A stretch of 64,000 nucleotides of DNA. Source: Atrichornis clamosus (taxonomy: Eukaryota > Chordata > Aves > Passeriformes > Menuridae). The stretch is taken from contig WBMZ01005367.1 of NCBI GenBank assembly GCA_013400975.1, positions 310,001 to 374,000 on the forward strand, written 5' to 3'. The notes beneath the pieces are model-generated. The model was not told where the DNA came from. It saw only the letters and a list, made by a program, of their open reading frames with translations, and searched no databases. How positions within the stretch are numbered: the stretch's first letter is position 1; each line of letters starts with the position of its first letter. Made by a program: the position numbers and the translations under genes. This document shows, in pieces, positions 28,701 to 42,180 of the stretch.

Positions 28701-29593
28701 CTAATGTGAGATTAAGTGTTTTAACTGTTCACACTGTGTGATTAAGTACTGTGAGATTTGACGACTGATTATCTACTCAGAAGTGTATTTATGTCTGTCA
28801 AAAGCAAAATGACATGTTAAAGCCTCACCTGCCCCACCTGTTTCTGGTGTGGAATTCACAAAGCTTAATTCAACAGTCTATTAATCAAAATGGTAACAGT
28901 GACTTGTGTCTGAATTGAGCACATGCCTGACTGATGCAATATTAACTGCTCAGCAGATTTTGCACACTGGATTTCAACAGTGTGACTTCACTGGTATTAT
29001 AGGCCTGGTTTCAGTTTCAGAAACCTGTCTGCCCCTCAGGGAGTCTGCTTCTCCCTCGACTCATTCATTATGGTGTCATCAGAACCAGCTCAGAGGTCTC
29101 ACACCAGCAGGGTCTGGACCAGCTCGGGTGTGAATAAAGACACAAGATTTGGTTATCTTATCCTCTAAATATCTGCAAGTGTGTGTCTTTGGAGTAAGAA
29201 CTGACAATTTTCTGCCCATTCCAACTGACTGGTTCCACTTGGTTATACCTTTCAGAAAGATATGTAAGGTGTCAGAGAGACATTCCTCGGTGTCTGGTAT
29301 CTCTGGAGGTTTCTGGCTGGTTTCTTGACAGCAAGTTTGTACCTCTTGATGTGCCCATTAGTGGGCGTGAAGTCACAAATCAAAGCCCAAACTCGTTTTG
29401 AGCAGACAGATTCATGGTTGTTTTCCCCTAAACATTTCCAATGTATGTTTCACAATGTTTGCTGATAGCTTGTACCAGCCTAAAGCCTGAGCATATTTCC
29501 ATGCTAATTCCAGCTCCCTTTGAAATCCTCATAACTTAAACAAATGCTATTGGCTTTGCAAACTTTGGTTTTTAGTCCTAAGTCAAAGGTGGA

Positions 29594-29605
29594 TTTTTTT
29601 TTTTT
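29594..29605 (+). repeat. T12 homopolymer
   Basis: Twelve consecutive T residues. Likely length-polymorphic. Confidence 0.9.
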
Positions 29606-32600
29606 AAAGTGTAAGAACAGTATTTCCAGTCATATTTCAGAGCCATGTGAGTGGGGAGAAATGTACTTTTTCCTGTATGCTTGGTTTGAAGTTCATGATT
29701 TCATAATGAAAAATAGTTGAAATTAGAAGGTTAATGGAAACTCACAGCCAAAGCATTAACTCAGCAGGTAGCTTCCTCCCTCTTACCATCTTGTTGAGAA
29801 CACACAAATGTCCTCCTGGACGGAGGAAATAATTATTTGCATCAACTATGTTGTTATTTTAAAATCCTACCAGAACACAGAGTAACCTGATAATGCAGTA
29901 ATTCACAAGTTGAAGTATAACTAGATGGACAGAGCAATAAAACAGAGCAAAAAGACTGGGGCAGGACGCCTCTCAGGATGCTACTCCTACGCACTTTGGG
30001 TTTGAACTTCAAGGGGCACTGTGCAGGAGAGTGTGAAGACACATAATTGATAAGGACCTGTGCAATTCTAGGTTTTAAGCTAAAGCACAAATTAGGAATT
30101 GTATAGGAACATCTGTGCCTGCATTTGTGTTGCATTCGGAATTGAGCCATTCTGTAAATTTTATTCCAAATCCGGCTCTTGAGAGATCACCAGATCACAG
30201 ATGATAAGGCCCGTGAGAATGTGTACATTCATCTAGAAATGAACTTCTAACCTCATCGGTTTGTGATGCTAATCACATCACCAACAACTTTCCCAGCAGT
30301 TTCTGCTTGTTGTGTTCAGCATCTGTGAAGCACTGATATACTTGCCATTTGTGACAAGACATTGGATTTATTGATGCCACATAAAGCTGAGGTAATGATA
30401 AAAAAGAGAAAGGTCTGATGACTGTTTCATGGTGAATGGTAAATGAAGGCATCATTCCAGTTAAGCAGACAACAGGCAAGAGAGAGTGCTATAAAATCAC
30501 ACCCTTTGATTTGTAACTCCTTTTTCTTCTGGGAGAAGCCAAGCACTGAATTGCCTCAAGGGCTGAGCTGGAGAATACCTTGTGCCCAAACACAAAATGT
30601 CAAACTCAAAATTGACATACCCCATGTGAAACAAGATGTATTTGTTGTCCTAGGGGTCCTCCAGCATCATCCTGACAAGCTCTATTGGCAGGTGCTCTTT
30701 AAACAGGATACAACTTTAATTTATTAATTCAGCATTATTTGTGGGGAACAACACAGCTTTTAGCACAGCAGAGGAGAGGACCGTGTTACCAGAATGCCCT
30801 GTGTCCATCAGCACTAAGGCTGCATTTAGTACCATTTATTTTAGACTTCATCTAATAGGTACCTTTCATTCTAAATACCTTGAATTAATTTGATGTATTG
30901 CTTAGGAAAAAATGAGTCATCACATGTGACTTGTATGTGTGACTTGGCTGCATAAAATATTAAAAATCTATAGCACTGCAGCTTATAAGCCAGTTGGTTA
31001 GAAAACATTCTCTTGAATGCCATGAAACAACCCACTTATACTGATTTCTTCTTACTTGCATTAATGAAAACAAGGAATGGACAAAGAGAAATCTACTATC
31101 CATGGCTTTTGAAGTACATTTATTAACTCTTGCTTTCAAAGTATTTTTATTCCCATTTCTATTTAATCATGACTTGCAAAAAGTCAATGGGCAGTGGTAA
31201 AACCCAGCTAGAATAATGGGAAAATAACCACATGTCATTGCAATATTGCTTTTTAGCCCTACTGTTCCCACAGCTAGACATGCATTTATTTTACATGAAG
31301 GATTTGCTGTCTTTTAACACTAATTGCTGCTTATGACATTAATATTGTGCTTGTTGCTGTCTGAAGTATTGATGTTGTTAACCTCCATGCTCTGTTGCAG
31401 GACAGTGCCACAGTGACATATTTTAAAAACATAAATTCCTTTTGCAGTGGTTATTAGGGATTTGAAACCATGGAAAGATTCCAGTCTTCCAGCCCTTTAG
31501 TGCCTATATCACCCTTAGAAATCTTTTAGATATATATTTTTAAGACATTTAGCTATCTGAAGATACCCAGCAGGAAGTTTGAAGGTACTTTGATGCTTAG
31601 TTACTGTAGGAAGTTACTTGCATCATATGGTACCTAATAATCTTTAGAAGTCTGGTCCTTGGCTACTAAGTGGGTGTTTTTAAAAATTGTTCTTTCATGC
31701 CATAAGAAAAAAGGGAACTGCAATTTAAAGTGGTTTTTACTGGGCAAATGGCTGCAAGTGTAGACCTGGCTTCTGGTTTAAATTCCTCTGTTACCTCTCC
31801 AAAGGCACTCAGGGGATGTTTGTGAGTCCAGGTTTCTCTCTACTAAAAATAGAAAGCTACACATAGGGTCCCTGTGTTTCACAGTGATACAAGTAGCAGG
31901 CATAAATTAACTTCACTATTTAATTTTAATTAGACATCCCTTATGATATCCTTTGTAAAACTGGGGAGATTAAGTTCCTCAAACTTATTCTCACCTGGTT
32001 ACAAACCAATTAACAGTTATACACAAGCAAAAGGTACTCTTATTAACAAGGATTTCAGCTAATTATCTTGTTCTGGTTAAGTGACTTTTCTGCCATTTGA
32101 TGTATTGAGTTCAAGTATACTTTGGACTCTACAGTGACTCTGCCAAGATGTGAGTCCAGCCAAGTGAGACCCCAAGCAGTCTTGCCTAATTAAAAACTCC
32201 AAGATCGGGCCCAGCTGAATTGCACTATGATTCATTCTGGCCATCCCTGGGAGTTTCTCTTCCCTCCCTCTGCTTCTTTCCTGAAGACCCACATGCAAAG
32301 CAAGCCCAATAGCAGTGGAAGTAGAAGATGTATTTTTGACCTTAGTACCTAGGAAGATTGAAAATAAAGCAGGCTTGAACATCAGTAGCCTTCACCTAAG
32401 CTTTGAAATGGCAGGTTCAGTTATGGAGGGCTGGAGCCGTGTTCTCCTCTGTCATCTACCAGCTGTGCAGTGGAGTGGCTCTGGGACTGTCAGGAGTCCC
32501 ACTGCTTTCACATAAGTGTCAGGAGAAGTGGATCTGCCTTTGAGTTTGGTTTTCTGCACTCTGTGATTGAGGACAGTAACTCATAATGAACACAGAGTGG

Positions 32601-35600
32601 CACGGTCTGTCCTCTGAGATCAATCCCCTGCTGTGCAGAGCTTTCCCACTGACTCTTTTATGGTACAGGGTGTATATGACTCACCCGAGGGCTATTGGCA
32701 CTTCCCACAGGCAACTGGGGGAGCAGTCTTCTGTGTAGGAGTGTCCTAATACAGTGATGATGAAATGTGGAAACCTGCCTAGCCTCTTACTTATCCTTCT
32801 GTCTCAATAAATAAAATAAATTGGCTTCCCAGTAGCCTGGTGGGAAGAAGAGGGTTTTCTGACAGGTTGCTGCTGATGAGTTTGTCATGTGGCTTGTCCC
32901 TGCAGACAGAGTATTTGAGTCAGAGCCACTGCCTGGATGCCAGCTAAGGATTGCCCAGGAGCCCCAGAAGAGCTCTGCTCCAGCATCCCAGTCTGCCAGG
33001 CTTCCCTGCTCCCTGGGCTTGTGGTCCTGGGCCAGCCAGGTGAGCAGAGTGCAGGCAGGCAAGTGGCCCAAGTGACACAAATACATCGAGACCTGATCAA
33101 GACTCAAAACCTCACTTGCTAGGAGAAGCAAAGTGGTTATTGCTGCACCCATAGGGTCTCCAACCCATTTTGGAGGGCATTTGCTGTTCCTCACTGTAGG
33201 AGACACCTGCAGCTGGGCAGGTGTGACACTGCTGGCTGCTGTCATGGCACTGAGGAACTGTAATCTGCTTTAATTATCACATGCACACCCAGTCTGATGA
33301 GACTCAATCAAAGCTTGTGATTTTCTAGGCTGCCCAGCAACAATCTGCAGAGCTGAGCATGCAGAGGAGTCATCAACTTCACTGGGGGACAAGAAGTTTA
33401 TGTTCAGGATGTAATTTGTGCTTTGGTTGCCCATTTGCTTTTCTGCTTCTCTTGTGGAGAAAATGCAGTTTTGAGGCATAAACCTCTTTGGGTATGACTG
33501 TAGAGCATAGCCCTGCTTCCTGCTGTGAGCCAAAGTGTCTTTTTGGTTACATCACAGTTCTCTGAGTACATAAGCCATCTCTGCCTCTGTGCTGTTACTT
33601 ATCATGAGCAGTTCAGCTCCACCTCACCCATATGCATTAGCTCTTAGGGTAACCCAATAGCTAAAGATCCTCTAAAAGTCACAGCTGGGAGTCCCAGCTC
33701 TGTCACATCTGGGTGACAGCTACATTTATTTCCCATATGGTGGCACAAAATACTGAGGTTTGTTACATCTTTCAACTCCATGCTTGTCTGAATAGGCATT
33801 GTTCCATGTTTTTGTGTAACTTACCTGTACAGGTGCGTGGGTGTTGTAACATTCACCCTTCATTAGTACGTATTCAAACCAATGAAGGAGATAACAGGAG
33901 ACAACAACATCCCTGAGTCTGTGTCAAATGGGTATTTCACGGATGGCAGGGCTTTCTGTTCAGAGGTGTAGTACCTGCTGCCAGGTTTCAGATGTAACTG
34001 AATGTGTACATACTGCACTCGTCTGAGAGCCAGGAGGCCACAAAAAGTGCTATACCAGCTATTCACCTCTTCATTCACTGGAAACTAGTCAGGCCTTCTC
34101 ATTTTGTAAGGCAGCGTACAAGGATATTTGTTCTGACTGCAGCCAGATTACCCTTCCAAGAGTGTCAGTCCTCCTGTTTTTCAAGGGTTTTGCCAACAGA
34201 GCCTCCTTTTATGCTCATGAAACACCTCCAGAGCAACCCACCTCAGCTCAGGAGCTGCTCACCACCACACGTAGCTCCTCAGTCTCCCAGGCGGAGGAGT
34301 GGGAATCAGCTCTAATTACCAGCTGCACATATAAATCCACAGTTCTCCACACTCCAAAAACAGGGCTGCTGCCAAGAACTAAAAGATGGCACGCTGTTTT
34401 TGTTTGAGATAAATCCTTGCAGACACCACTTTTATCTTTTTCACCTTTAATGATTAATTCATCATTAATACTTGTTTTGGTGTGTTTCACGTTAAACATC
34501 CTGGAGGTTTTTGCTCAAGCTTTGCACACCTTTTTGATTTCTGCCAGTTGGGATGCACCAATTGGAAACCATCATTCTCATGGTTTGGTCTGCTTCTTGT
34601 GGAAGTCAGGGATATTCCTGAAATCAGGGATGGCACTGACACGGGGATATTCCTGTTGCCTTCAATGGGCTGCTGCTTCTGCTGCAGGAATACAAGCATT
34701 TCAGAAGGTTATTTGGACCTCATCTTCCCACTAGAGTAGCAAGTTTTAGTAATAGAAGACCCAGAGCTTGAATTTCTTTCCCTTGAATGGCTGCTGAGCA
34801 GCATTCACCTGAAAATGCTTGAGACAAGTGAGCACAAGGTCAGCACCTAACTCCACATGTGTGATCCAGGAATCACTCATGTTTATTCTCAAAGTGGTTA
34901 TATTAATTTGCTATGTTTATAGGGGCTTATAAAGTTCCACCAGTGCCTGGTGAAAAACCATAAATCTGTTCTGGAAATGTTCAGCTTTTGTCTGAGCTCT
35001 GTTGTGGTCTGGCTAGGAAGTGTATCATGAGGTAGGGCAGGGATCAGAAATGGCGAGGTGTATGTGGGTAGGTTTTGTCACAGCCAGTTAGTGCTGCAGC
35101 TGCTTAACTGCACAGCTCAGGGTTCCAGCTGTGGAATGTCTTCAACTTGACTTTATTACTGTGAAATCTCACAAGAATATTTTATGCACGTGGTACATAA
35201 GGCTGGCATTTGCTATAGAAGACATGCAGTGCTGGGGAGGAAAGGAAGGCCATTGAAATGGATGGAAATATTTCTGGGTCTTCACTCCTGAGTAACAAGG
35301 GGTTACAGAGGTGATGAGTAGGATCTGAAAGATGAAATGGAGAGAAGTCAGCTGTATAAGCATGAGACAAGGTGTCCTGACACCTCCCCATTCCTTCTCC
35401 TCCGTGTGAAGGGTTATATCCCATGTAGGCCCCAGAGGAGGCAGCTGCATTGACAGCAGAATCTCTCAGCATCCTGCTACGACACTGGATCAGAACAAAT
35501 CCCATCCTGGCCCATTACTTTGCATACAGAAAATTACGTGCCTAATTGAAGTGTTAAATTGTGAAAAAACTAAACTGGAAACAACGTTAATATCAAAATC

Positions 35601-36825
35601 ATCTTCTAAGGCTAATGGAAGTAGGTGAGCATCTTCCTCCTTAATTTTGACTTCCTTCAGACACCTGCTCTCAGCCACTTGCTGCTTTCTACTGGCACTG
35701 GAGCTTTTTATCACAGTCTCCTCTTCAGTCACAGCCAAGGGAAGGTTATGAAGTGACTCATCCCTCCACGTTTACTTTTGTATACCACCTTCTGAGGCAT
35801 CCAGGGTCTTTCTCTTCTGGCTGGTTTTCCAAAGCAGACCAAATGAACCTGACAAAAGCATAGAGGTCTTAAAAATATTAGTGAAGACATTAATTTCCTT
35901 CCTATGCTGTGAGCAGTCTGTGGTTTGAAACCCCCACGTGACCCCAAAGATCAACTCCTTGTCCTTCCAGCCACAGAGATTTAACTAATTTGGCCAGGCA
36001 GTCAGCATATGGGCACTGAACCATCTGGCTTTGAGCTGGAATTAGCTCTTCCTTGCCCAGTCGTTGGATCAAGCAAGGCAAGATATGTAATGTGGGTGGG
36101 AACAAAAGGTATCACAGTGGTAGGAGATCAGAGGAGGTCAAAAAACACCGTCTGGTATGGGGAAATAGCACCATTTCTATGTTTCAGCTATTAAAAATGA
36201 GCTCTCTTTCATTTTTAATGCAAGGGAATATTCAGCACTGAATCCAACAAACCTCCTCCAGCTCTTTGCAATAAGCAAATTAAGGATATAACTTTAAAAA
36301 AACCAGCAGCAATCTAAATGTACTAGGAGAGAAAAAACAGATATTTTGTCTTTGGAAACTCTGTAGAGCCACCTTTGCTGAGCAACTGACATTGGCCTGG
36401 ATTTGTTCACATCTCTGCTCTGTGTCTGAGCTGAGGTTTCTCTAAGTTTCACATTATTTGCATGTGTGTTTGTTGGGGAGAGAGAGGGAGAGTGCTGGTC
36501 TCAGATGGTGGGAATCAAAGCCCTTTCTGCAGCCACAGAAACTGTCACCACTGCTGCAGCACGTTCTTGTTGGCTGCAGTGGGAGGACAGTGTGGGGGAC
36601 ATGAAGTAGTAGAAATTTATCTCAGTGTCATTAAACCTTGCACGTTTCTTCCAAAGCTGTCTCCACGGATGCCCATTTCAGGGGAAGGTGGCTGACTTGG
36701 TGACATCAATCTGGTAGCCTCTTGTGATTTGGACCTTTCAAAACCTGCCAGCCATGTATGATGTGAGGCACCACACTCTCCTCCTTCCCCTTCATATCCC
36801 ATAGCCCCCAGACATCAGCAGTGGT

Positions 36826-36930
36826 GTGGCCAGCAGGACCAGGGCAGTGTCTGTCCCTCTGGACTCAGCACAGGTGAAGCTGCACCTGGAATCCTGTGTT
36901 CAGCTTTGGGCACCTCATCAGAAGAATGAG
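36826..36930 (+). mobile_element. CR1 LINE internal fragment (late ORF2 region)
   Basis: The words CTGTCCCTCTGGACTCAGCA, CTGCACCTGGAATCCTGTGT and TCAGCTTTGGGCACCTCATC correspond to the CR1 segment near the end of the reverse transcriptase ORF (the LRPHLEYCVQ-like coding region). No 3' end is attached, so it is a deletion remnant. It is short and frame-broken, with no functional protein. Edges are approximate. Confidence 0.7.
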
Positions 36931-38258
36931 GTAAGGCAGTGCAAGTCCCATCGACAGCACCAGTATTGGAAGGTTTTTTTGGGAGCAGGAGTGGTGGGCA
37001 GAGCTCTGCTGCAGCCAGCCAGCCATTTCCAGGACAGCCACCAGTTTCCTTCCCCATACCAACCCCTGCCATCTCACTCTGCCCCGTTCCCATCTTAGCA
37101 GAACTGCCATGGTTTCCCCTTCAGAGCAGGCTGTTTTGTTCCCATGCTTCCTCACATCATTCCAAGCCATCATGCAGATATTTTGGTAGTTTTCTTTGAA
37201 GTGGAAACCAATCTGATATGATCACTCCCTGTGAACATGGGTGAGACTGTCCTACTATCTGTTGAAATTATTGACTCATTTCAGTAGGTAGGTTGAGCAG
37301 AGGTAAGTTTCCAATGTCCTCCAGAGCAGAAACTGTGATTTAAACACTTCCCTTGGCCAACTTGTGGATTCATCAAGCCCAGAAACCTTCATGCTGCTGG
37401 CAAAACTCTCTCCAGGGTGTGGAAATAATGGAACATTGATTCTCAAGGACATTTGGTTACTCAAAGCCACAAATCCTTACAGACTCAGGCTTTGTTAGTT
37501 CCGGCTTTCACAAAATTATTCATGCTTTCTTGTGGCATTTTATCCATGACATGTGCTGTTCATGGAGGTGCAGCCTTAAATGTCATGTCTTGCAAATGTA
37601 ACACTGACTTGGAAAGAGTTGTTGTGGAGGGAACCTGCCCTACTTAAGCAGCTCTCATGTTTGCTCATGGTTTTTGTACAGTATTCTTCTAACTGATCCT
37701 AGTTTTCAGTGTTAAATTTAATAGATGTTAATGTAAGCAATTCAATTGTAGTTTGCAGCTGGGGTGCTTAACATGCTCTCGTGGCAGATCAGCAGCCAAA
37801 GCAACACCAAAATCTGGGTTTTTTGCTTTTATCTCTAATTAATGATCCACGGCAACACACAGCAGGTTTAATTCCAGCTCTTTGGCCTCTGGGATGGTCA
37901 GGGACCAGCAGAGATGTACAGAAAGCTCAGTCATTAGAGGATTTAATTTCCCTCATTGTACATCAACTTCCAAATTTTAATCCCTTGCTTCTTTAAAGCA
38001 ATCTCCAGCCAAAGCCCATGGAATGTATTGATGTTTAAACTTTTTTTGACAAATGTTGAAGTGAGTATTGTCCATTACAGCTAGATCTGGACTTACGGGG
38101 CTTGTGCACTTCTGATGACAGTGAGTAGGACATGGTGTCTCTGTGCCAGCCAGTGGCAAGGGAGGATTTTAGCATCACTGGGGTGCCATGCCATGTACTC
38201 ATCACCACTCCAGTGCTGCAGCAGAGCCCATTTGGTGTGATGGGAACTGTCATGCAGG

Positions 38259-38291
38259 GCCAAATGCCACTCTGGCCAAATGCCACTCTGG
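38259..38291. repeat. Perfect 16 bp tandem duplication
   Basis: The unit GCCAAATGCCACTCTG at 38259-38274 is repeated exactly at 38275-38290 and followed by one more G. It is a recent replication-slippage duplication inside the intron. Confidence 0.9.
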
Positions 38292-38771
38292 TCAAGTTTC
38301 AGGGATGTGTTTCAGCCCTTTTGGAGGCGGATGTTTCTGTGTTTCAGCAGTAACAGTCAGGCAAGAATGCCAATTCCCCTATCAATGCTCTCATGCAATG
38401 ACTCCACAGCAAGCAAAGGGGAACCAGTCTGTGCTTGGGGCTCTGTCACAGATCAAACACTCTTTCATCAGCCCTTGTTTGCACAGCTGCCATGCCCAGA
38501 AAAGTCACTTGGAGTCCGTGGTTGCCCAGTTCAGCTTGCTCCTTTAAATCTTGTCTGGCAATATGTTGATATGCCCAAGTGCAGTATTGCCTTCGTTCAT
38601 TTGCTGACACCTTTATAACAGCACATAGACCTGAATCACAGACCTGAAAGTCTGGGGGAGAAGCTTGGTAATTTTGCATGGTTGCATCAAGCCATGAGGT
38701 TTGTGTCTGCCTGAGGCACAACATCCAAACCACGGCTGCTCTGGGGGGGAATCCATCCTTTCTTTTCACAG

Positions 38772-38813
38772 TTTCATAGTTTCTTTCTTCTATTAAACTT
38801 TTCATAGTTTCTT
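38772..38813. repeat. 14 bp direct repeat, period 28
   Basis: TTTCATAGTTTCTT occurs at 38772-38785 and 38800-38813 in a T/C-rich setting. A small duplication. Confidence 0.85.
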
Positions 38814-38817
38814 ACCA

Positions 38818-38927
38818 GGCTTAGTCCCTCTTCATGTTTTTTTGTATACTTAAATTTCCCCAATTCTCAGTCCTAGATTTATTTTCCCTTCCCCCTTTAT
38901 TTTCCTCTTTTTTTTCCCTTGGATTGC
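38818..38927 (+). repeat. Polypyrimidine-rich tract
   Basis: Over about 110 bp the plus strand is strongly biased to T and C, with runs such as TTTTCCCTTCCCCCTTTATT and CTCTTTTTTTTCCC. It is low-complexity sequence that could offer cryptic splice acceptor tracts but is not followed by a recognisable exon. Confidence 0.7.
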
Positions 38928-41214
38928 AGCATCTCATAGGCCTTGTAGGGTGAAAAGTCCTGAGTGTAGAAAAGAATTAGCCTCTCTTTATTTGTATTTT
39001 TATTTCTAGACATCTTCTTTCTGTCTAATGGCCTCAGAATATTCCTGAAACTGAACAAAGCAGTGGTGGCTGGAGATGGTACCTGCCCCTTGTGTCACAG
39101 ATGGAGGGATTTTGGGGACACATTGGGATGTAGGAGATGCAAGCAACACATGAGGTTTGCCAGGATGCAGGAGGAGCATCAGGAAAACAAGTGTGATGAA
39201 AGGGAGGTTAAAAGGGTGGTAAGGGTAATTTTCCGTAGTTCATATCACTTTGCATAGTCTGATCTAATTTGCTTTAACCAAGTCCATGCTTTGACGTTCA
39301 CTTTCAGGGCTTTTTTTCTTCCTTTGGAAAAAAGTAATGGGAATTGCTGTCACCCCAGTCCATGTCCATGTTCCCTCTGCTGCTGCCATAATTTTGCACC
39401 ACCACGTACCCAAACAGCATCCATGAGTTGCTTTGTGCAGAGTTAATTCAGGCAGATTTATCTACTGCGGTGTGGGAGCCACATATTGGGAAGGGAGGAC
39501 TCTGGAGAGGGAGGACAGAAGGAAGAAAAAGGCTGCAGAGAGGTGAGGTTAAGATTCTCTCACTGAGATGGCAAGGAGAAGGAATTGAAATAATATGGCC
39601 CATTGGTTAAGATATTACTCTGGGATTGAGGAATTTGAATTCTTGGCCCTTTCTGCTCTCTCCTCTCATGTGGTTACAGTAAAATTTGTAGGTTTTCTGC
39701 ATGCCTCCCCTTTTGTAAAGTGAGAGCAGCACCTTTCAAAATAATAAATCCTGTCAGGTCTAGAGGAGATCAGACAGTCCAGGGAGTATTTCTGCAGGGC
39801 TGCATGCAGGCGTTTGAAGGCTTAGCAGAATGAATCCTCTGAACCTTTGAGACTCACTCAGTGCTCCTAGAGAGGGATAAAAGTGAAGTTAATTAACCCA
39901 TTCCCAAATCCCTCCTGATCCACGACCATCAAGTATCTGCCATTGCACAGTGCTTTCCCTGGCTCTCGATGTACCCAAGCATCTGCAAGCCAGAAGTGTG
40001 TGTCTGGCTGTTACTCACATGCCTGGCACTGCTGATCTGCTTGCAGAGAGGAGTAGGACAAATTTGCTCCATGCCCATTGGACTCTGTGATAACAAGAAA
40101 ACGATGTGATGATGCCACACCCAGTTGCCCAAACCCCAGGCTGTTACTGAAATGAACAGTGTTCAGCCATGAAGGATTAATTATTGTGTATCAAGGCTGT
40201 AAGCGATTGCTTGCTCGTGCTTTGAAGGGGAGAAAGGAGCACACGAATTTCTGTGTGAATTTCTGGAGTGGCAAAGGAGCTGCTGCTGGCAGCAGTGACC
40301 TCTGCTGGGAAGCTCATGGCTGCTCCTGGTCCGGCTTCAGTAACACAACCCCCAACTTCATTGAAACTGTGGGTTTCACCACAAGTGATTTCTGTGTTGC
40401 TGATTTTTAAAAATTTTTAATTCTGTTTTCCTTTTAATAGCTTGTCATTTGAGAGTTCATCTGAGAAGAGAAATGCTGTGCAGGACAAGCTGCTTCTTTT
40501 GCAGGTGTGAGATGTGCACTTGGTCAGGGATATTAAACACTGCGTAACACCACGATTAAGGCCTTGCTGGTCTTGGAGAGGCTGAGAGAAAGTGGAGAAA
40601 AGTGCCTCCTCCCTTCTCATCATACCCCTGGAGTGCAGCAGGCAGCAGCAGTTGGGGTGGCTGGTATGCACAGACATCACCTCCCAAAGGGACATCGTGC
40701 TCCAAATGCCATCATCCCCATGAGGCATTGCTCTCTGTGTACTTTAGGGGTGATTCAGCTTCTTCAGCTATTTTCTCCCAGATTACACTTTATATTTGCT
40801 CTCTCCGCAAATCCCACTCACATCCTGCATCTAATTTCAAACAGGGGCCAGGTGGGCTCAACACAGAGGACCCTGCAGGGGTGGGACTGACTCTTTTCTC
40901 CCCCCTTCTCTGTAGCACTGAGCAGGTTTATCCAACTTCCGAGAGCACAGGGCGAGGTGCCCATTTGGTTTGCAAATTAGGAAGGGGACAGGGTCTTGCG
41001 GCAGCCCCAGCTCGTGGCATTGCCTCTCTTGATGAGCTCTTTCCTGGCCTCTGCCTCCTGGCTTTGTGGGTAACCACGTGTGTGATGCTTAGGGGTTGCT
41101 GCAGCTGTCTCAGAGGGGTTAGGCTGGTTTGGGGAACCACTGAGGTTCTCAAAAATAGAAGTGCAAAGCATTAGTGTATGCATGGTGAAAACCACACCAC
41201 AGGCTAATTTGGGG

Positions 41215-41400
41215 GCTTTAAACTTTGTGGCAGATTGTTTGCATTAAACTGCCATCACGGCGATGGCAGGAGGAGCACAAGTGATCGTGTGAATGTGCAT
41301 GGTGCATAAAGGAAAATGGATAAATACATAAAATAATTTTCATTAAAAGTGATTAATTGCTTGCAATGTCATTTGTAATGTACCTTCAACTAACCTAAAC
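41215..41400. promoter_or_regulatory. Candidate noncoding regulatory segment with inverted GCCATC sites
   Basis: CTGCCATC (41249-41256) and GATGGCAG (41262-41269) are an exact 8 bp inverted repeat around ACGGC; GCCATC is the core of YY1-type sites. Downstream are several AT-rich homeodomain-like words (GATTAATTGC, AATAATTTTCATTA). No known repeat is seen. The call rests only on motif clustering. Confidence 0.25.
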
Positions 41401-42132
41401 AAGGCAAATCTGCCTTTGTCCTAACCCTTAAGGGACCAGGCACTAGACCTGCACAACAAAATAAATGCGTCCAAACATTTGCTGTGTAAAGCCAAGGTGG
41501 TGTATTGGTTTCCTGTTGCAAATACTAAGAATTTAATTTGTGATGCAGTCTACCTGGGAATTTTCCTAAAATATCATGGGATTTTCCAGCCATTTAGGTA
41601 GAATGAAGAGTCAAGTCATGTACTTGTTGCTCTAACATCCTGCAGCACATTATATTTGAGTTCGCTTATTGTTGATGCTAAATTTCCTGTGTGTGAAAGT
41701 CCTTACATGAACATAGCATTTGATGACTGATTATAGGCATAAATTCAGGTCAGTCATAATCTTTCCAGTGAATTCAGGGGAAACTGAATTAGTCTGCATG
41801 TTTATGGGAAAGATCTTGCTGGGCACAGAGAACTTTCTGCTCTCCGGATGATCACACAGGTGTTAGGACACTTGTGACCATAAAGGATAAAGTCCTGAAA
41901 CATGATTAAGCATCTTAATTAAGTTACTTGTACCTAGAAACAGGTAGAGAGTTTTGTATTTGCTGACAGTGCACATTTACTTTCCTTCTGAACATACCCA
42001 TCTGTTGCTTAATGTGTGACCTCTGCTAAGTGTTTTCCATCTTTCTCTTGCTCTTTAAATGTTGTCTGGAATTGGTGTGACTAATATTCTGCCCTGGGGT
42101 TGTACTGGTAGTCTCTTTAGGATTTGCACAAG

Positions 42133-42159
42133 TCAAATATATCAAATATATCAAATATA
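42133..42159. repeat. Three perfect copies of a 9 bp unit
   Basis: TCAAATATA occurs three times in a row without mismatch. The tract abuts the perfect palindrome at 42160-42180. It is a potentially length-variable minisatellite. Confidence 0.9.
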
Positions 42160-42180
42160 CAAATAATTGCAAATTATTTG
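42160..42180. repeat. Perfect 9 bp inverted repeat with 3 nt spacer
   Basis: CAAATAATT, GCA, AATTATTTG. The arms are exact reverse complements. It could extrude as a small AT-rich hairpin or act as a dyad homeodomain site. It lies directly after the 9 bp tandem repeat. Confidence 0.85.

Noticed and set aside
29827..29842. Palindrome AAATAATTATTT overlapping an octamer word ATTTGCAT
   Set aside because: Another octamer occurs at 36456-36463, and one or two such words are expected by chance in 64 kb of AT-rich DNA; no other support.
32787..33245. 152-codon minus-strand open frame in a GC-richer patch
   Set aside because: Several frames are open on both strands in the same interval, as expected when stop codons are rare because of base composition.
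40602..41174. 190-codon plus-strand open frame
   Set aside because: Low-complexity Ser/Leu/Cys-rich translation without known motifs; open frames also occur in the other plus phase and on the minus strand.
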